A DNA stretch of 38,487 nucleotides, from NCBI GenBank assembly GCA_016209595.1, contig JACQVV010000032.1, positions 1 through 38,487 on the forward strand. Direction: 5' to 3'. This document shows positions 8,347-16,711 of the stretch, piece after piece. The notes beneath the pieces were generated by a model. The model saw only the letters and a list, made by a program, of their open reading frames with translations, was not told the origin of the DNA and did not search any database. A program made the translations under genes and the position numbers. Source of the stretch: Planctomycetota bacterium (GTDB lineage: Bacteria > Planctomycetota > JACQVV01). The first letter of the stretch is position 1, and each line of letters starts with the position of its first letter.

Positions 8347-11300
8347 AGATCTTCCCCCGTTGCCATGCGGCCGCGCTCATCGTCGTCGTCGCGGTCCTCT
8401 CGGTGATGCTCGTCATGGCGCTCTCGTTCGCGCGCCTCATGGCGATCGAACGCTCGACCGCCACGATCCATTCGCTCGAGGTCCAGGCCCGGATGGCGGC
8501 CGAGGCAGGGGTCGAGCAGGCCATCGGCGGTCTCCGGATGGCGGCGGCAAAGCGCTCCTACGATCGCCCCGACGACCCCTGGATCTACCGCGGCGAGGAC
8601 TTCGATGGCGACGGGACGAAGAGCGCCCGCTTCGAGGACTCCTTCCCGAACGGTGAGTTCGAGACCCTCACGTGTCCGGTCGAGAGCGCGCTTCGCCCGT
8701 CCTTCCCGCTGCTTGACCCGGCCACGGGACTCCCCGTTCTCGAATGGGACCTCGCGCTCTCGGGGCGGCTCGATACAGAGGACGAGCGCCGTTCCGTCTT
8801 CGCGCTCAAGGTCCTGGACGCGGCGAGCCAGCTCGACGTGAACGGCGGCCTCGAGGACCCCGACTATGCTCGCCGTGTCGCGGCCATGATCGATCGAGTC
8901 TGGGAGGACTCGAGGCGAGAGGCGACGCGGGTCCCTGAGGTGAACGACCTGGGCCGGTGGCTCATCGACCGCCGCCCGGCGGCGGGCTACAGCGGTGAGC
9001 GCGAGCTCAAGCGGACGCTCGCCCTCCTCAGGTCCGGCAACCCCGGAGTGGGTCTGGAGGTCTACCGGCGGCTCTCGCCCTACATCGTCTGCCATCCCTG
9101 GCGCGACTCAACGGTCGTGGCGCCCCGGCGCGACCGAATCCGTCCCGATCCCCTGGCGTCGCTCCTGCGCTACGAGAAAGTTGAGCTCGCGCTCCGCGCG
9201 CCCGTGAACCTCAACACGGCGTCCCGGAGCGTCCTCTACGCCGTCCTCGCCGACATCTCCGGCTGGGCTTTCCAGGAGGGGGTCCTCTTCCACCTCAACC
9301 CCTTTAGCGGCTTGCCGGAGCTCGATCGGCCCACGCCCGGAGGCGCCTCCGAGCCCGACCGATACGAGAGGGTCGAGATCGGCCGCGACCTCGCCCTTTC
9401 GGTCGCCGAGGAGATCGTCGCGTATCGCCAGGCGGCAGGACCCTTCCGGTCGTGGAACGACTTCGACCTCTTCGTCGCGAGCCTCGTCGAGAAGACGGTG
9501 CTCTCCCGGCGACAGGCCGACCTCGTCCGGGCCCAGGCCCATCCCGACACGGACATGAACAAGTTCGATCCCGACCAGGTCCTTTACAAAGCGGTCGACA
9601 AGTCCGACCTCCTCGAATTTGGACCGGAGTTCTGCCTCTCCTCGATGGGCCGCTTTGAGATCGAGAGCTATGGCCGAGTCCACGGCTCGGACGGTTCACT
9701 CCTCGCGAGCGCCAAGATTGTCGCCGAGGTCGTGATCTACGACGTCCTCAGGGACACGACGATCGCCGATTTCGAGGCCGGTAGCCGGGATGCGGTTGAG
9801 ATCTACCCCGAATGGGAACGGGCCCTCGTCAAGACGTACGACGGCCAGCTCGGCCTCGCGGGCGTCCGCTCCACTCCTCGCCGCGAGCCTGCCCTCCACG
9901 CGACGTTCGATGCGGCGGACGACGACTGGCCGGGCAGGATGGAGGACAGGGGACCGGACGAGAAGACGCGCCTGCCGTTCGCCGGGCCCCTCGTCGGACC
10001 CGGCGAGCTGGGGACGGTCTTTCGCGGCGGAGCCTATTCGGAGGAGGGGCTCTACCCCCGCTTCAACGCCCAGGCCGGCTACCTCTCCGACGCCAACGGC
10101 GCGATCGCCTTCTGGTACAAGCCCAACTGGAACATCGTCTCCGCCGCCCCCCGGCCGCACGCCGTCGTCGACCTGAACGGAAAGAAGCCCGACTCGACGT
10201 TCCAGATCTACAACGACACCCTGCCTCCCAGCGGGTCGTCGAAGGGACTATCCAGGCACTATCTCAAGTTCCTGGCATGGGATATCGGGAACAACCGGAC
10301 GGCGGAGATCAAGGTCCGGCTCGAGGAGGTGACCGAACCCAGAGAGTGGCTTCATGTGGCCCTGGCATGGGACGGGCAGGAAATCCGGATGTGGGTCAGG
10401 GGAGAGGGCAACGCGTGGGGCCAGGTCGATACATCCCGCTACACGTGGAGCGGCCTTGCCGTCCCGCTCATCATCGAGCAGGTCGGGGGCCGCTGGCGAT
10501 TCGTGCCGCAGAACATGAGAGACAAGGGACAGGAGGCCTGGTTCTGGAGGACCCAGTGGAGCATCGACGGCTATTGGACGAATCACCTTCCCACGGAGCC
10601 GATCATTCCCTGGCCAAACAATGACCCCACGTTCGAGTCGAAGGAGGATCTCGTGGCCTTCCTTGACTATCTGCTTACCCTGGATTACCCGAACTCGACG
10701 ACCTATCCAATCTATGATACTTCCGCCGATAAATCCGCCAGCGTTCACTTCGTCAACGACCAGGATGGGTCGCGGAGCGCCATCTACCGGGCAGGCGACT
10801 CCGGCATCATAGGCTTCAGCGGGTACTTCAGCGGTGGGCAACCAATCCGGTTCGGTTTCGAGTCCGATCCCACCTCCGCCCTCCGTTTCGGCGGCCAGCT
10901 CAAGGTGGTGAGGAAGGAATCCCCCGACCCCGACAGGCCGCCGCATTACGACGTCGTCTCGGCCCCGTCGAACGGCATCTACGGCGACCTCATCACCTAT
11001 AATGGCATTCAGCCGGGGGACGCCACGATCGCCGGGGACCTGAAAGATCTCTTCCGCCAGGGCCGCTACTACAAGACGGGCGATGCCTGGTTCGAGTCGC
11101 GCGAGTTCGATATTCCTCCGGGGGCGCGCCTGGGCTCGATCGACTGGGACATCTACCAGCCCGCCGAGATGCCGGGGGTCCGCGTCCTGATCGCCGGGCG
11201 GAGCTTCACCGTCCCCGGCGAGGGGGGGGTAGGCGCCCCCGCGCCCGAGGGGCCGCTCAAGTACCGGATCGAGTTCCTGCCGGCCGCTTCTGAAGACGAA

Positions 11301-11414
11301 CCGCTCCTCGAGACGCCGTACGTGGACTCGGTGACCGTGACCGTCCTCTCGACGCCGCGATTCGTCTCGTGGCAGGTGGATGCCGAACCCACACCCATCG
11401 TCTGGAAAGAGTAA
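8343..11414 (+). CDS. GspK-like minor pseudopilin fused to a LamG-like domain
   Basis: 1023 residues. The N-terminus has a short basic leader (MKIFPRCH), a long hydrophobic helix (about 9-29) and AxxAGVEQA at about 53-60, the pattern of PilX/GspK-type minor pilins. GspK-like features follow: ASQLDVNGG at about 161-169, helix-hairpin-helix-type NLNTA at 289-293, and a second such segment (SVAEEIVAYRQAAGPFRSW) near 353-371. GspK proteins are usually about 300-350 residues; here some 550 more follow. These begin with a LamG/concanavalin-like beta-sandwich (about 515-690; ALHATFDA, GAIAFWYKPNW, WLHVALAWDGQEIRMWV). The C-terminal third is probably beta-rich and unassigned. The start overlaps the kinase stop. 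The protein is probably membrane-anchored with its bulk outside the cytoplasm. Confidence 0.8.
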   Translation: MKIFPRCHAAALIVVVAVLSVMLVMALSFARLMAIERSTATIHSLEVQARMAAEAGVEQAIGGLRMAAAKRSYDRPDDPWIYRGEDFDGDGTKSARFEDSFPNGEFETLTCPVESALRPSFPLLDPATGLPVLEWDLALSGRLDTEDERRSVFALKVLDAASQLDVNGGLEDPDYARRVAAMIDRVWEDSRREATRVPEVNDLGRWLIDRRPAAGYSGERELKRTLALLRSGNPGVGLEVYRRLSPYIVCHPWRDSTVVAPRRDRIRPDPLASLLRYEKVELALRAPVNLNTASRSVLYAVLADISGWAFQEGVLFHLNPFSGLPELDRPTPGGASEPDRYERVEIGRDLALSVAEEIVAYRQAAGPFRSWNDFDLFVASLVEKTVLSRRQADLVRAQAHPDTDMNKFDPDQVLYKAVDKSDLLEFGPEFCLSSMGRFEIESYGRVHGSDGSLLASAKIVAEVVIYDVLRDTTIADFEAGSRDAVEIYPEWERALVKTYDGQLGLAGVRSTPRREPALHATFDAADDDWPGRMEDRGPDEKTRLPFAGPLVGPGELGTVFRGGAYSEEGLYPRFNAQAGYLSDANGAIAFWYKPNWNIVSAAPRPHAVVDLNGKKPDSTFQIYNDTLPPSGSSKGLSRHYLKFLAWDIGNNRTAEIKVRLEEVTEPREWLHVALAWDGQEIRMWVRGEGNAWGQVDTSRYTWSGLAVPLIIEQVGGRWRFVPQNMRDKGQEAWFWRTQWSIDGYWTNHLPTEPIIPWPNNDPTFESKEDLVAFLDYLLTLDYPNSTTYPIYDTSADKSASVHFVNDQDGSRSAIYRAGDSGIIGFSGYFSGGQPIRFGFESDPTSALRFGGQLKVVRKESPDPDRPPHYDVVSAPSNGIYGDLITYNGIQPGDATIAGDLKDLFRQGRYYKTGDAWFESREFDIPPGARLGSIDWDIYQPAEMPGVRVLIAGRSFTVPGEGGVGAPAPEGPLKYRIEFLPAASEDEPLLETPYVDSVTVTVLSTPRFVSWQVDAEPTPIVWKE

Positions 11415-11418
11415 CCCG

Positions 11419-12666
11419 ATGGCGAAGGCTCCCCCGCCCCGGCTGGGGGAACTTGCCGTGCACAACCGGCTCCTCACCCCGGAGCGCCTGGCGGAGTGCC
11501 TCGGACTCCAGGATCGGCTCGCGGCCCTCGGCTACTTCGTTCGGCTCGGACAGATCCTCGTCGAGAAGCACTACCTCGGCCGGCCGGCGCTCTCCGCGCT
11601 TCTCAGGGCCCAGCGAAGAGTCGGAGGGAAAGGGGCTTCCCAGGCGGACACGACGGTGGGCGGCATCCGGCTCGCGCCCGCCGACCAGGAGCTCCTCGCC
11701 GAGCGACTCGAGAAGAAGGAAGCGATGCCGCCGGACTCCATCTCGGCATGTCGCGAGATCGAGGCGGCTCTCCAGAAGGGAGGGATCGAGAAGCACTGGA
11801 CGGAGCTCGCGCTCGAGCTCGGCTACATCACGACCGCGCAGGCGACGATCCTTCTCGAACACCCCGAGCAGGTTCGGACGGGGAGCTTCCAGCGATTCGG
11901 GCCTGAGGACGCCGAGAATTCGGGCTTCCAGCCTCGCGTGGAGGCGCTGCTCGACCCGGAGCTCCTCAAGAAGAGCCGCGAGCTCCGGATCGGGCGGCTG
12001 GCGATCGCGAAGGGATTCGCCAGCCGAGAGAAGGTCGAGGAGTGCCTGGGTATCCAGGTCCTGCTCAAGGAGCTCGGCGTCAACAAGCGCCTGGGAGAGA
12101 TCCTCTTTCGCAAGGAATACCTCACCGGGCCGGCCCTCGCCCGACTCCTCGACCTTCAGGCCCGGCAGCTCTCGTCCATCCGCTGGGCCGAATGCGCGCG
12201 CGAGGAGAGACCCGCTGACCCGGAGGACCGGGCTCTCGCCGAGCTCCTGGTCGCCCGCGGGCATCTCACGCAGGATGAGATCCGGGAGTGCTTCCACGTC
12301 CAGCGCGTCATGCGGGAGATGGGCTTCGACCGGAACCTCAAGATGGTCGTCGCCGACAAGGAGTTTCTCCCGCGGCGGGTCGTCGAGGCGATCTGGCTTC
12401 AGCGCCCCGCGGCCCCTCGGAGCGTCGCGCCGATCGCGGCGAGCGAGACGGTGGCCCGAGCAACCCCCGCCGCGCGCCCGAAGGAGCCCGCGCTGCGGCC
12501 GCTCGGCCCGGCGCCCGCGCCCGTTCAAGCGCCCGCCGGACCGGTCGATCTCGAAGTCGCTCCCACGGAGGAGGGGGAGCACTGCCCCTCCTGCTGGGCG
12601 GCGGTCCGTGGCGGCGAGGAAGTCTGCCGGAGCTGCGGCCTTCCGATCTACCGGTATACGGTTTGA
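11419..12666 (+). CDS. MshEN-like repeat protein with C-terminal zinc ribbon
   Basis: 415 residues starting at 11419, 4 nt after the pseudopilin stop, with a GAAAGAG purine run just upstream. Four segments match the MshEN motif RLG-x2-L-x10-L-x3-L-x2-Q: residues 8-31, 42-65, 190-213 and 224-247. Each pair is separated by 10 residues. Two more degenerate helical copies lie near 91-150 and 272-330. MshEN is the cyclic-di-GMP-binding N-terminal domain of MshE/GspE-type secretion ATPases, but no Walker motif or ATPase domain is present here. A Pro/Ala linker (about 330-385) leads to a zinc ribbon (Cys389, Cys392, Cys403, Cys406). It is paralogous to the next gene. It is probably a cytoplasmic receptor or adaptor; nucleotide binding is inferred. 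Confidence 0.8.
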   Translation: MAKAPPPRLGELAVHNRLLTPERLAECLGLQDRLAALGYFVRLGQILVEKHYLGRPALSALLRAQRRVGGKGASQADTTVGGIRLAPADQELLAERLEKKEAMPPDSISACREIEAALQKGGIEKHWTELALELGYITTAQATILLEHPEQVRTGSFQRFGPEDAENSGFQPRVEALLDPELLKKSRELRIGRLAIAKGFASREKVEECLGIQVLLKELGVNKRLGEILFRKEYLTGPALARLLDLQARQLSSIRWAECAREERPADPEDRALAELLVARGHLTQDEIRECFHVQRVMREMGFDRNLKMVVADKEFLPRRVVEAIWLQRPAAPRSVAPIAASETVARATPAARPKEPALRPLGPAPAPVQAPAGPVDLEVAPTEEGEHCPSCWAAVRGGEEVCRSCGLPIYRYTV

Positions 12667-12668
12667 CC

Positions 12669-14417
12669 ATGGACGATTCGGCGCCCGAGCTCGTCCGCGC
12701 TCGAGAAGAGGACGAGGCCCGTCCGGCCAGCGTCGCGCGATACCGTCTGGGAGACCTCGCCGTCTTCAACGGGCTCCTCAACAAGGAACATCTCGAGGAG
12801 TGCCTGGCGATCCAGGCGGATCTCGGCCGGCGAGGGCTTCGCCTCCGCCTCGGGAAGATCCTCCTTCTCAAGTTCTACGTCGACCGTCCGAGCCTGACGG
12901 CGCTCCTCAAGGCGCAGGTGGAAGGAGCGGGGTTGCCGCTCGACCGAGCGGATCTCGCGATCGAGGTCGTGAAATTCCGCCCGGAGGAGCAGACCGCGCT
13001 CGCCCGGAGGATCCACGAGGGACGCCTCGTGAGTCCGGGAGAGATCGACCAGGCCGTCGAGCTCCAGGTTTGCCTCGCGGAGCATGGGATCGATCTCGAA
13101 GTGGGAGAGGTCCTCCTCGAGATGGGAGTCATCTCCCGGGACGTCGTGATGGAGTGCCTGGAGAGGCGGACGATTGCCCGGAAGCGGCTGCCAAAGATCG
13201 CCGTGGAGGAAGAAGCTCCCGATATCCTCGACGAACTCGAGAATTCCGGCTTCCAGCGGGCGATCGAGGAGAGGGTCGCGCCCGAGCGGCTGAGGGAGGC
13301 GCGGCGGTTCCGCCTCGGCCGGCTCGCCGTTCTCAAGGGAGGAGTAGCGAAGGACGAGATCGTCCACTCCCTGGTCCTCCAGCTTCGCCTGAAGGAGCTC
13401 GGCGTCCGGAAGCGCCTGGGAGAGATCCTCGTCGATCGCGGGGTTCTCGTCCCGGCCGCGCTCGCCCGCCTCCTCGAGATCCAGAAAAGAAACCTCTCGC
13501 GCATCCGATGGTCGGATCAAGCGGAAGGACTTGGTCTCACCGAGGAAGACCGCCAGCTCGCCCGGGCCCTGATCGACAACGAGATCCTCGCCGAGGACCA
13601 GGTCCGGGAGTGCTGCTACGTCCAGGAAGTGATGGCGAAGCTCGGGCTCGCCGCGCCGCTCTCCGAGGTCCTCACCGACAAGGAGTACATGGACGCCGAC
13701 GTCGTGGCCGCGATCGAGCGCGGGCTCGCGGGAGCCTCGTCTCTCGCTGAACCGGGGGAGGCGGCGGCCGGCGGGCGGAGCGGGCGCCTCCAGCAGGCAT
13801 ACGAAGAGATCCTCTCGCACGCACGTTTCAAGCACCTCGTGACGAGCCAATTCAGACGCGTCGATCTGACCGAATTCCGCCCGCCTGTCCGCGGGGATTC
13901 GATCCGTGCCAGGCCGCGCCGCGAGGCGCTCCGGACCTGGTTCGCGACGCTCGCGGTCTCGGGTCCCGCGGTGGCCATCACGCTCTTCGCCTGGTTCCTC
14001 CCGCACCTCCTCGAAGCGCCGCCGCTCCCTCCCTCGCCTCCCCGCCCTTCCCGCAAACCTGTCGCAACCTACGACACGGCGGGTGACGAATCCTTGGCCG
14101 GCGACAGTTCCCTGTCGCTGGAGGGACGGGTCCAGGAACTCGCCGTGTACGCGGCGAGGGGTGACGGATCGAACCCGGGCTCCTTCGACTTCATTCTGAC
14201 CGCAGGCAATCGTCACTACGTGGTCCGCGGCGAACTCGCCCCCGGCGGCCGCTCCGACGAGGAGCTCGAGCGGCTCGCGAACGAGGGGGCGAGTCTCCGC
14301 GTCCGAGGTCGATTCCGGAAGGACGACGCCCTTCCGCCCTCGCCGCTTCCGGACGGGACCTGGACCAAGGAGTACGTGGCGCTCGAATCCTGGGAAGTTG
14401 CCGGGAAGACTCCATAG
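12669..14417 (+). CDS. MshEN-like repeat protein with a membrane segment
   Basis: 582 residues, starting 2 nt after the previous stop; similarity to its neighbour begins at residue 25. Four MshEN-type motifs occur at 26-49, 60-83, 215-238 and 249-272, again in pairs with 10-residue spacers, with weaker copies near 112-170 and 295-352. Both paralogues carry an ENSGFQ segment before the second pair, showing a shared architecture. Unlike its neighbour it has no zinc ribbon. It has one membrane helix (about 424-447), a Pro-rich stretch, and an extracytoplasmic C-terminal domain of about 120 residues that looks OB-like or beta-rich. It could carry a cytoplasmic nucleotide signal across the membrane to the pseudopilin-like protein; this is inference. 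Confidence 0.8.
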   Translation: MDDSAPELVRAREEDEARPASVARYRLGDLAVFNGLLNKEHLEECLAIQADLGRRGLRLRLGKILLLKFYVDRPSLTALLKAQVEGAGLPLDRADLAIEVVKFRPEEQTALARRIHEGRLVSPGEIDQAVELQVCLAEHGIDLEVGEVLLEMGVISRDVVMECLERRTIARKRLPKIAVEEEAPDILDELENSGFQRAIEERVAPERLREARRFRLGRLAVLKGGVAKDEIVHSLVLQLRLKELGVRKRLGEILVDRGVLVPAALARLLEIQKRNLSRIRWSDQAEGLGLTEEDRQLARALIDNEILAEDQVRECCYVQEVMAKLGLAAPLSEVLTDKEYMDADVVAAIERGLAGASSLAEPGEAAAGGRSGRLQQAYEEILSHARFKHLVTSQFRRVDLTEFRPPVRGDSIRARPRREALRTWFATLAVSGPAVAITLFAWFLPHLLEAPPLPPSPPRPSRKPVATYDTAGDESLAGDSSLSLEGRVQELAVYAARGDGSNPGSFDFILTAGNRHYVVRGELAPGGRSDEELERLANEGASLRVRGRFRKDDALPPSPLPDGTWTKEYVALESWEVAGKTP

Positions 14418-14487
14418 GTCACCCTGCGCGGGCCGAGTCGCCGAGGAACTCCGTCCGCGATAAGATGTCGCGCCTGGAGGGTGTCCG

Positions 14488-15252
14488 ATGCGTCTGGAAG
14501 GGAAGGTCGTCTTCATCACGGGGGCGGGGAGCGGGATGGGGCGGGTCGCCTGCCGGATCTTCGCCCGGGAAGGGGCAAGGCTCGTCGCGACCGACATCGC
14601 GCAGGGGCCGCTCGGCGAGGCGGTGCGGGAGGTCGAGTCGGCGGGCGGGAAGATCGTCGCCGTCCCGGGGGACGTGGCGGAGCCGGCCGATGTCGAGCGC
14701 GCGGTGAAGGAAGGGGTACGGGCCTTCGGGAGGCTCGACGTCCTCTACAACAACGCCGGGATCTTTCCCGACGACGACGGCTCGGTGGTGGACACGCCGC
14801 TTTCGACCCTCGACTGGACGCTCGACGTCAACCTGAAAGGGGTCTTCTACTGCTGCAAGTACGGGGTGCCCGCGCTCCTTGCCGCGGGAGGGGGTTCGAT
14901 CGTCAACATCGCCTCGTTCGTGGCTCTGGTGGGCTGCACGGTCCCCCAGGACGCCTATACGACCTCGAAGGGGGGCGTGATCGCGCTCACCCGGTCGCTC
15001 GCGGTGCAGTACGGAAAGCAAGGGATCCGGGCGAATGCGATCTGTCCGGGTCCGATCGAGACGCCGCTCCTTCGCCAGATCCTCTCCGACCCGGCGAAGC
15101 GCGCGCTTCGCCTGAACAGGATCCCGCTCGGCCGCTTCGGGAAGCCGGAGGACGTGGTCCATGCCGCGCTCTTCCTGGCGTCCGACGAATCCGCGTGGAT
15201 GACGGGGACGACGTTCGTGGTGGACGGGGGAATCACGGTGAATTACTTCTGA
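14488..15252 (+). CDS. Short-chain dehydrogenase/reductase
   Basis: 254 residues, a classical SDR. TGxxxGxG at 11-18 binds the dinucleotide, and Asp36 after beta-strand 2 favours NAD over NADP. NNAG is at 88-91, the catalytic triad is Ser143, Tyr157 and Lys161, and the PG motif lies in NAICPGPIETP. Start: GGAGG at 14476-14480, 7 nt upstream of the ATG; TAAGAT at 14461 may be a -10. It is the first gene of a four-gene operon with an aldehyde dehydrogenase (10 nt downstream), a glutamine-synthetase-like ligase and a gamma-glutamyl hydrolase. In that setting the likely job is oxidation of an alcohol group on a gamma-glutamylated amine. The substrate is inferred, the family is certain. Confidence 0.92.
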   Translation: MRLEGKVVFITGAGSGMGRVACRIFAREGARLVATDIAQGPLGEAVREVESAGGKIVAVPGDVAEPADVERAVKEGVRAFGRLDVLYNNAGIFPDDDGSVVDTPLSTLDWTLDVNLKGVFYCCKYGVPALLAAGGGSIVNIASFVALVGCTVPQDAYTTSKGGVIALTRSLAVQYGKQGIRANAICPGPIETPLLRQILSDPAKRALRLNRIPLGRFGKPEDVVHAALFLASDESAWMTGTTFVVDGGITVNYF

Positions 15253-15262
15253 GGAGAAAGGG

Positions 15263-16711
15263 ATGCCCGAACGCTGGCAGCTCGTGATCGGCGGGAAGAA
15301 AACGAACTCCCTCTCGGGGCGGACCTTTTTCGTGGCGAACCCCGCGACGGGCGAAACCGTGGCCGAGGTTGCCGAGGCGGGACCGGAAGACGTCGACTCG
15401 GCCGTGCGCGCCGCGAACCGCGCCTTCCGGGAGGGTCCCTGGGGCCGCTCGAGCGCGGCGGAGCGCGCGCGAGTCCTCTTCCGGGTCGCGACGCTCATCC
15501 GCGAGCGCGCGGAGGAACTCGCGGTCCTGGAGACCCGCCAGTCGGGGAAGCCGATCGCTGACTCTCGTGACGACGTGGCGGGGGCGGCCGACTGCTTCGA
15601 GTACTACGCGGGCGCCGCGACCAAGGTCTTCGGCGAGACGATCCCGGTCGCGACGCCGGGCCTCGACTTCACGCTGAAGGAGCCGCTCGGAGTTGCGGCC
15701 CTCATCGTTCCCTGGAACTTTCCCGTGGCGATCGCCTCGTGGAAGCTCGCGCCGGCCCTCGCGGCGGGGTGTACGGCGGTTCTCAAGCCGGCGAGCTACA
15801 CGCCGCTCACCGCGCTCGCGCTGGGCGAGATCGCGCTCGCGGCCGGGGCGCCGCCGGGGGTCGTGAACGTCCTCGCCGGGCCGGGTGCGGTCGTGGGCGG
15901 GGCTCTGGCCGCGCACGATCTCGTCGCCAAGATCGCGCTCACGGGGGAGACCTCGACGGGCCAGGAGATCCTCCGTACGGCGGCCGGGACGATGAAGCGC
16001 GTCTCGCTCGAGCTCGGTGGGAAGAGCCCGCTCATTGTCTTCGGGGATGCCGACCTCGACCGGGCGGCGGAGAAGGCGCCCCTCTCCGTCTTCTCCATGG
16101 CGGGCCAGGACTGCTGCGCGCGGACCCGCTGCCTTGTGGAGCGGCGCGTCCACGACGATTTCCTGGATCGCTTCGTGAGAAAGACCCGCGAGCTCCGCGT
16201 CGGAGACCCGATGGACCCCTCGACCCAGGTCGGCCCCCTCATCTCGCGCCGGCAGTTCGAATCGGTCTCGAAGTACCTCTCGATCGGCCGCGAGGAAGGG
16301 GCACGGCTCGTCTGCGGCGGGACCCCTCCCGCCGGCCCGGCCCTCGCGAAGGGAGCCTACATGCTCCCTGCCGTCTTCGATCGCGTCACGGACTCCATGA
16401 GGATCTTCCAGGAGGAGATCTTCGGGCCCGTCATCACGTTCACGCCCTTCGACGACGAAGAAGAGGCGGCCGAGCTCGCCAACGCCACGCCCTACGGCCT
16501 CTCGGGGTCGATCTGGACGACGGATATCGGGCGCGCCCTTCGGACGGCCCGGCGCGTGAAATCGGGGGTTCTCTCCGTCAACTCCAGCCGGAGCGTCCAC
16601 ATCGAGGCGCCCTTCGGCGGGCGGAAGATGAGCGGAATCGGCCGCGACCTCGGGATGGATGCCTTGTCGAACTACCTCGAAACCAAGAACGTCTTCGTGA
16701 GCCTGGAATGA
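15263..16711 (+). CDS. NAD(P)-dependent aldehyde dehydrogenase
   Basis: 482 residues, full length for the ALDH superfamily. Key residues are present: Asn152 in PWNFP, the cofactor-site Lys in LKPAS, LTGETSTG, Glu250 in ELGGKSP, and nucleophile Cys284 in GQDCC (Cys285 is adjacent). The EEIFGPV motif near the C-terminus is also present. It oxidises an aldehyde to a carboxylate. In the operon it should act after the dehydrogenase, on a gamma-glutamylated amino-aldehyde, as PuuC does in putrescine breakdown. Its stop overlaps the start of the ligase gene (ATGA), indicating translational coupling. Confidence 0.94.
   Translation: MPERWQLVIGGKKTNSLSGRTFFVANPATGETVAEVAEAGPEDVDSAVRAANRAFREGPWGRSSAAERARVLFRVATLIRERAEELAVLETRQSGKPIADSRDDVAGAADCFEYYAGAATKVFGETIPVATPGLDFTLKEPLGVAALIVPWNFPVAIASWKLAPALAAGCTAVLKPASYTPLTALALGEIALAAGAPPGVVNVLAGPGAVVGGALAAHDLVAKIALTGETSTGQEILRTAAGTMKRVSLELGGKSPLIVFGDADLDRAAEKAPLSVFSMAGQDCCARTRCLVERRVHDDFLDRFVRKTRELRVGDPMDPSTQVGPLISRRQFESVSKYLSIGREEGARLVCGGTPPAGPALAKGAYMLPAVFDRVTDSMRIFQEEIFGPVITFTPFDDEEEAAELANATPYGLSGSIWTTDIGRALRTARRVKSGVLSVNSSRSVHIEAPFGGRKMSGIGRDLGMDALSNYLETKNVFVSLE

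Noticed and set aside
4403..14417. A complete type II secretion or type IV pilus locus
   Set aside because: Only a GspK-like protein and MshEN-like proteins are present; no secretin, ATPase, inner-membrane platform or major pseudopilin is found.
15739..16707. Extension of the glutamine-synthetase-like gene about 320 codons upstream
   Set aside because: The extension overlaps the aldehyde dehydrogenase and is Arg/Gly/Pro-rich; family similarity and length support the ATG at 16708.
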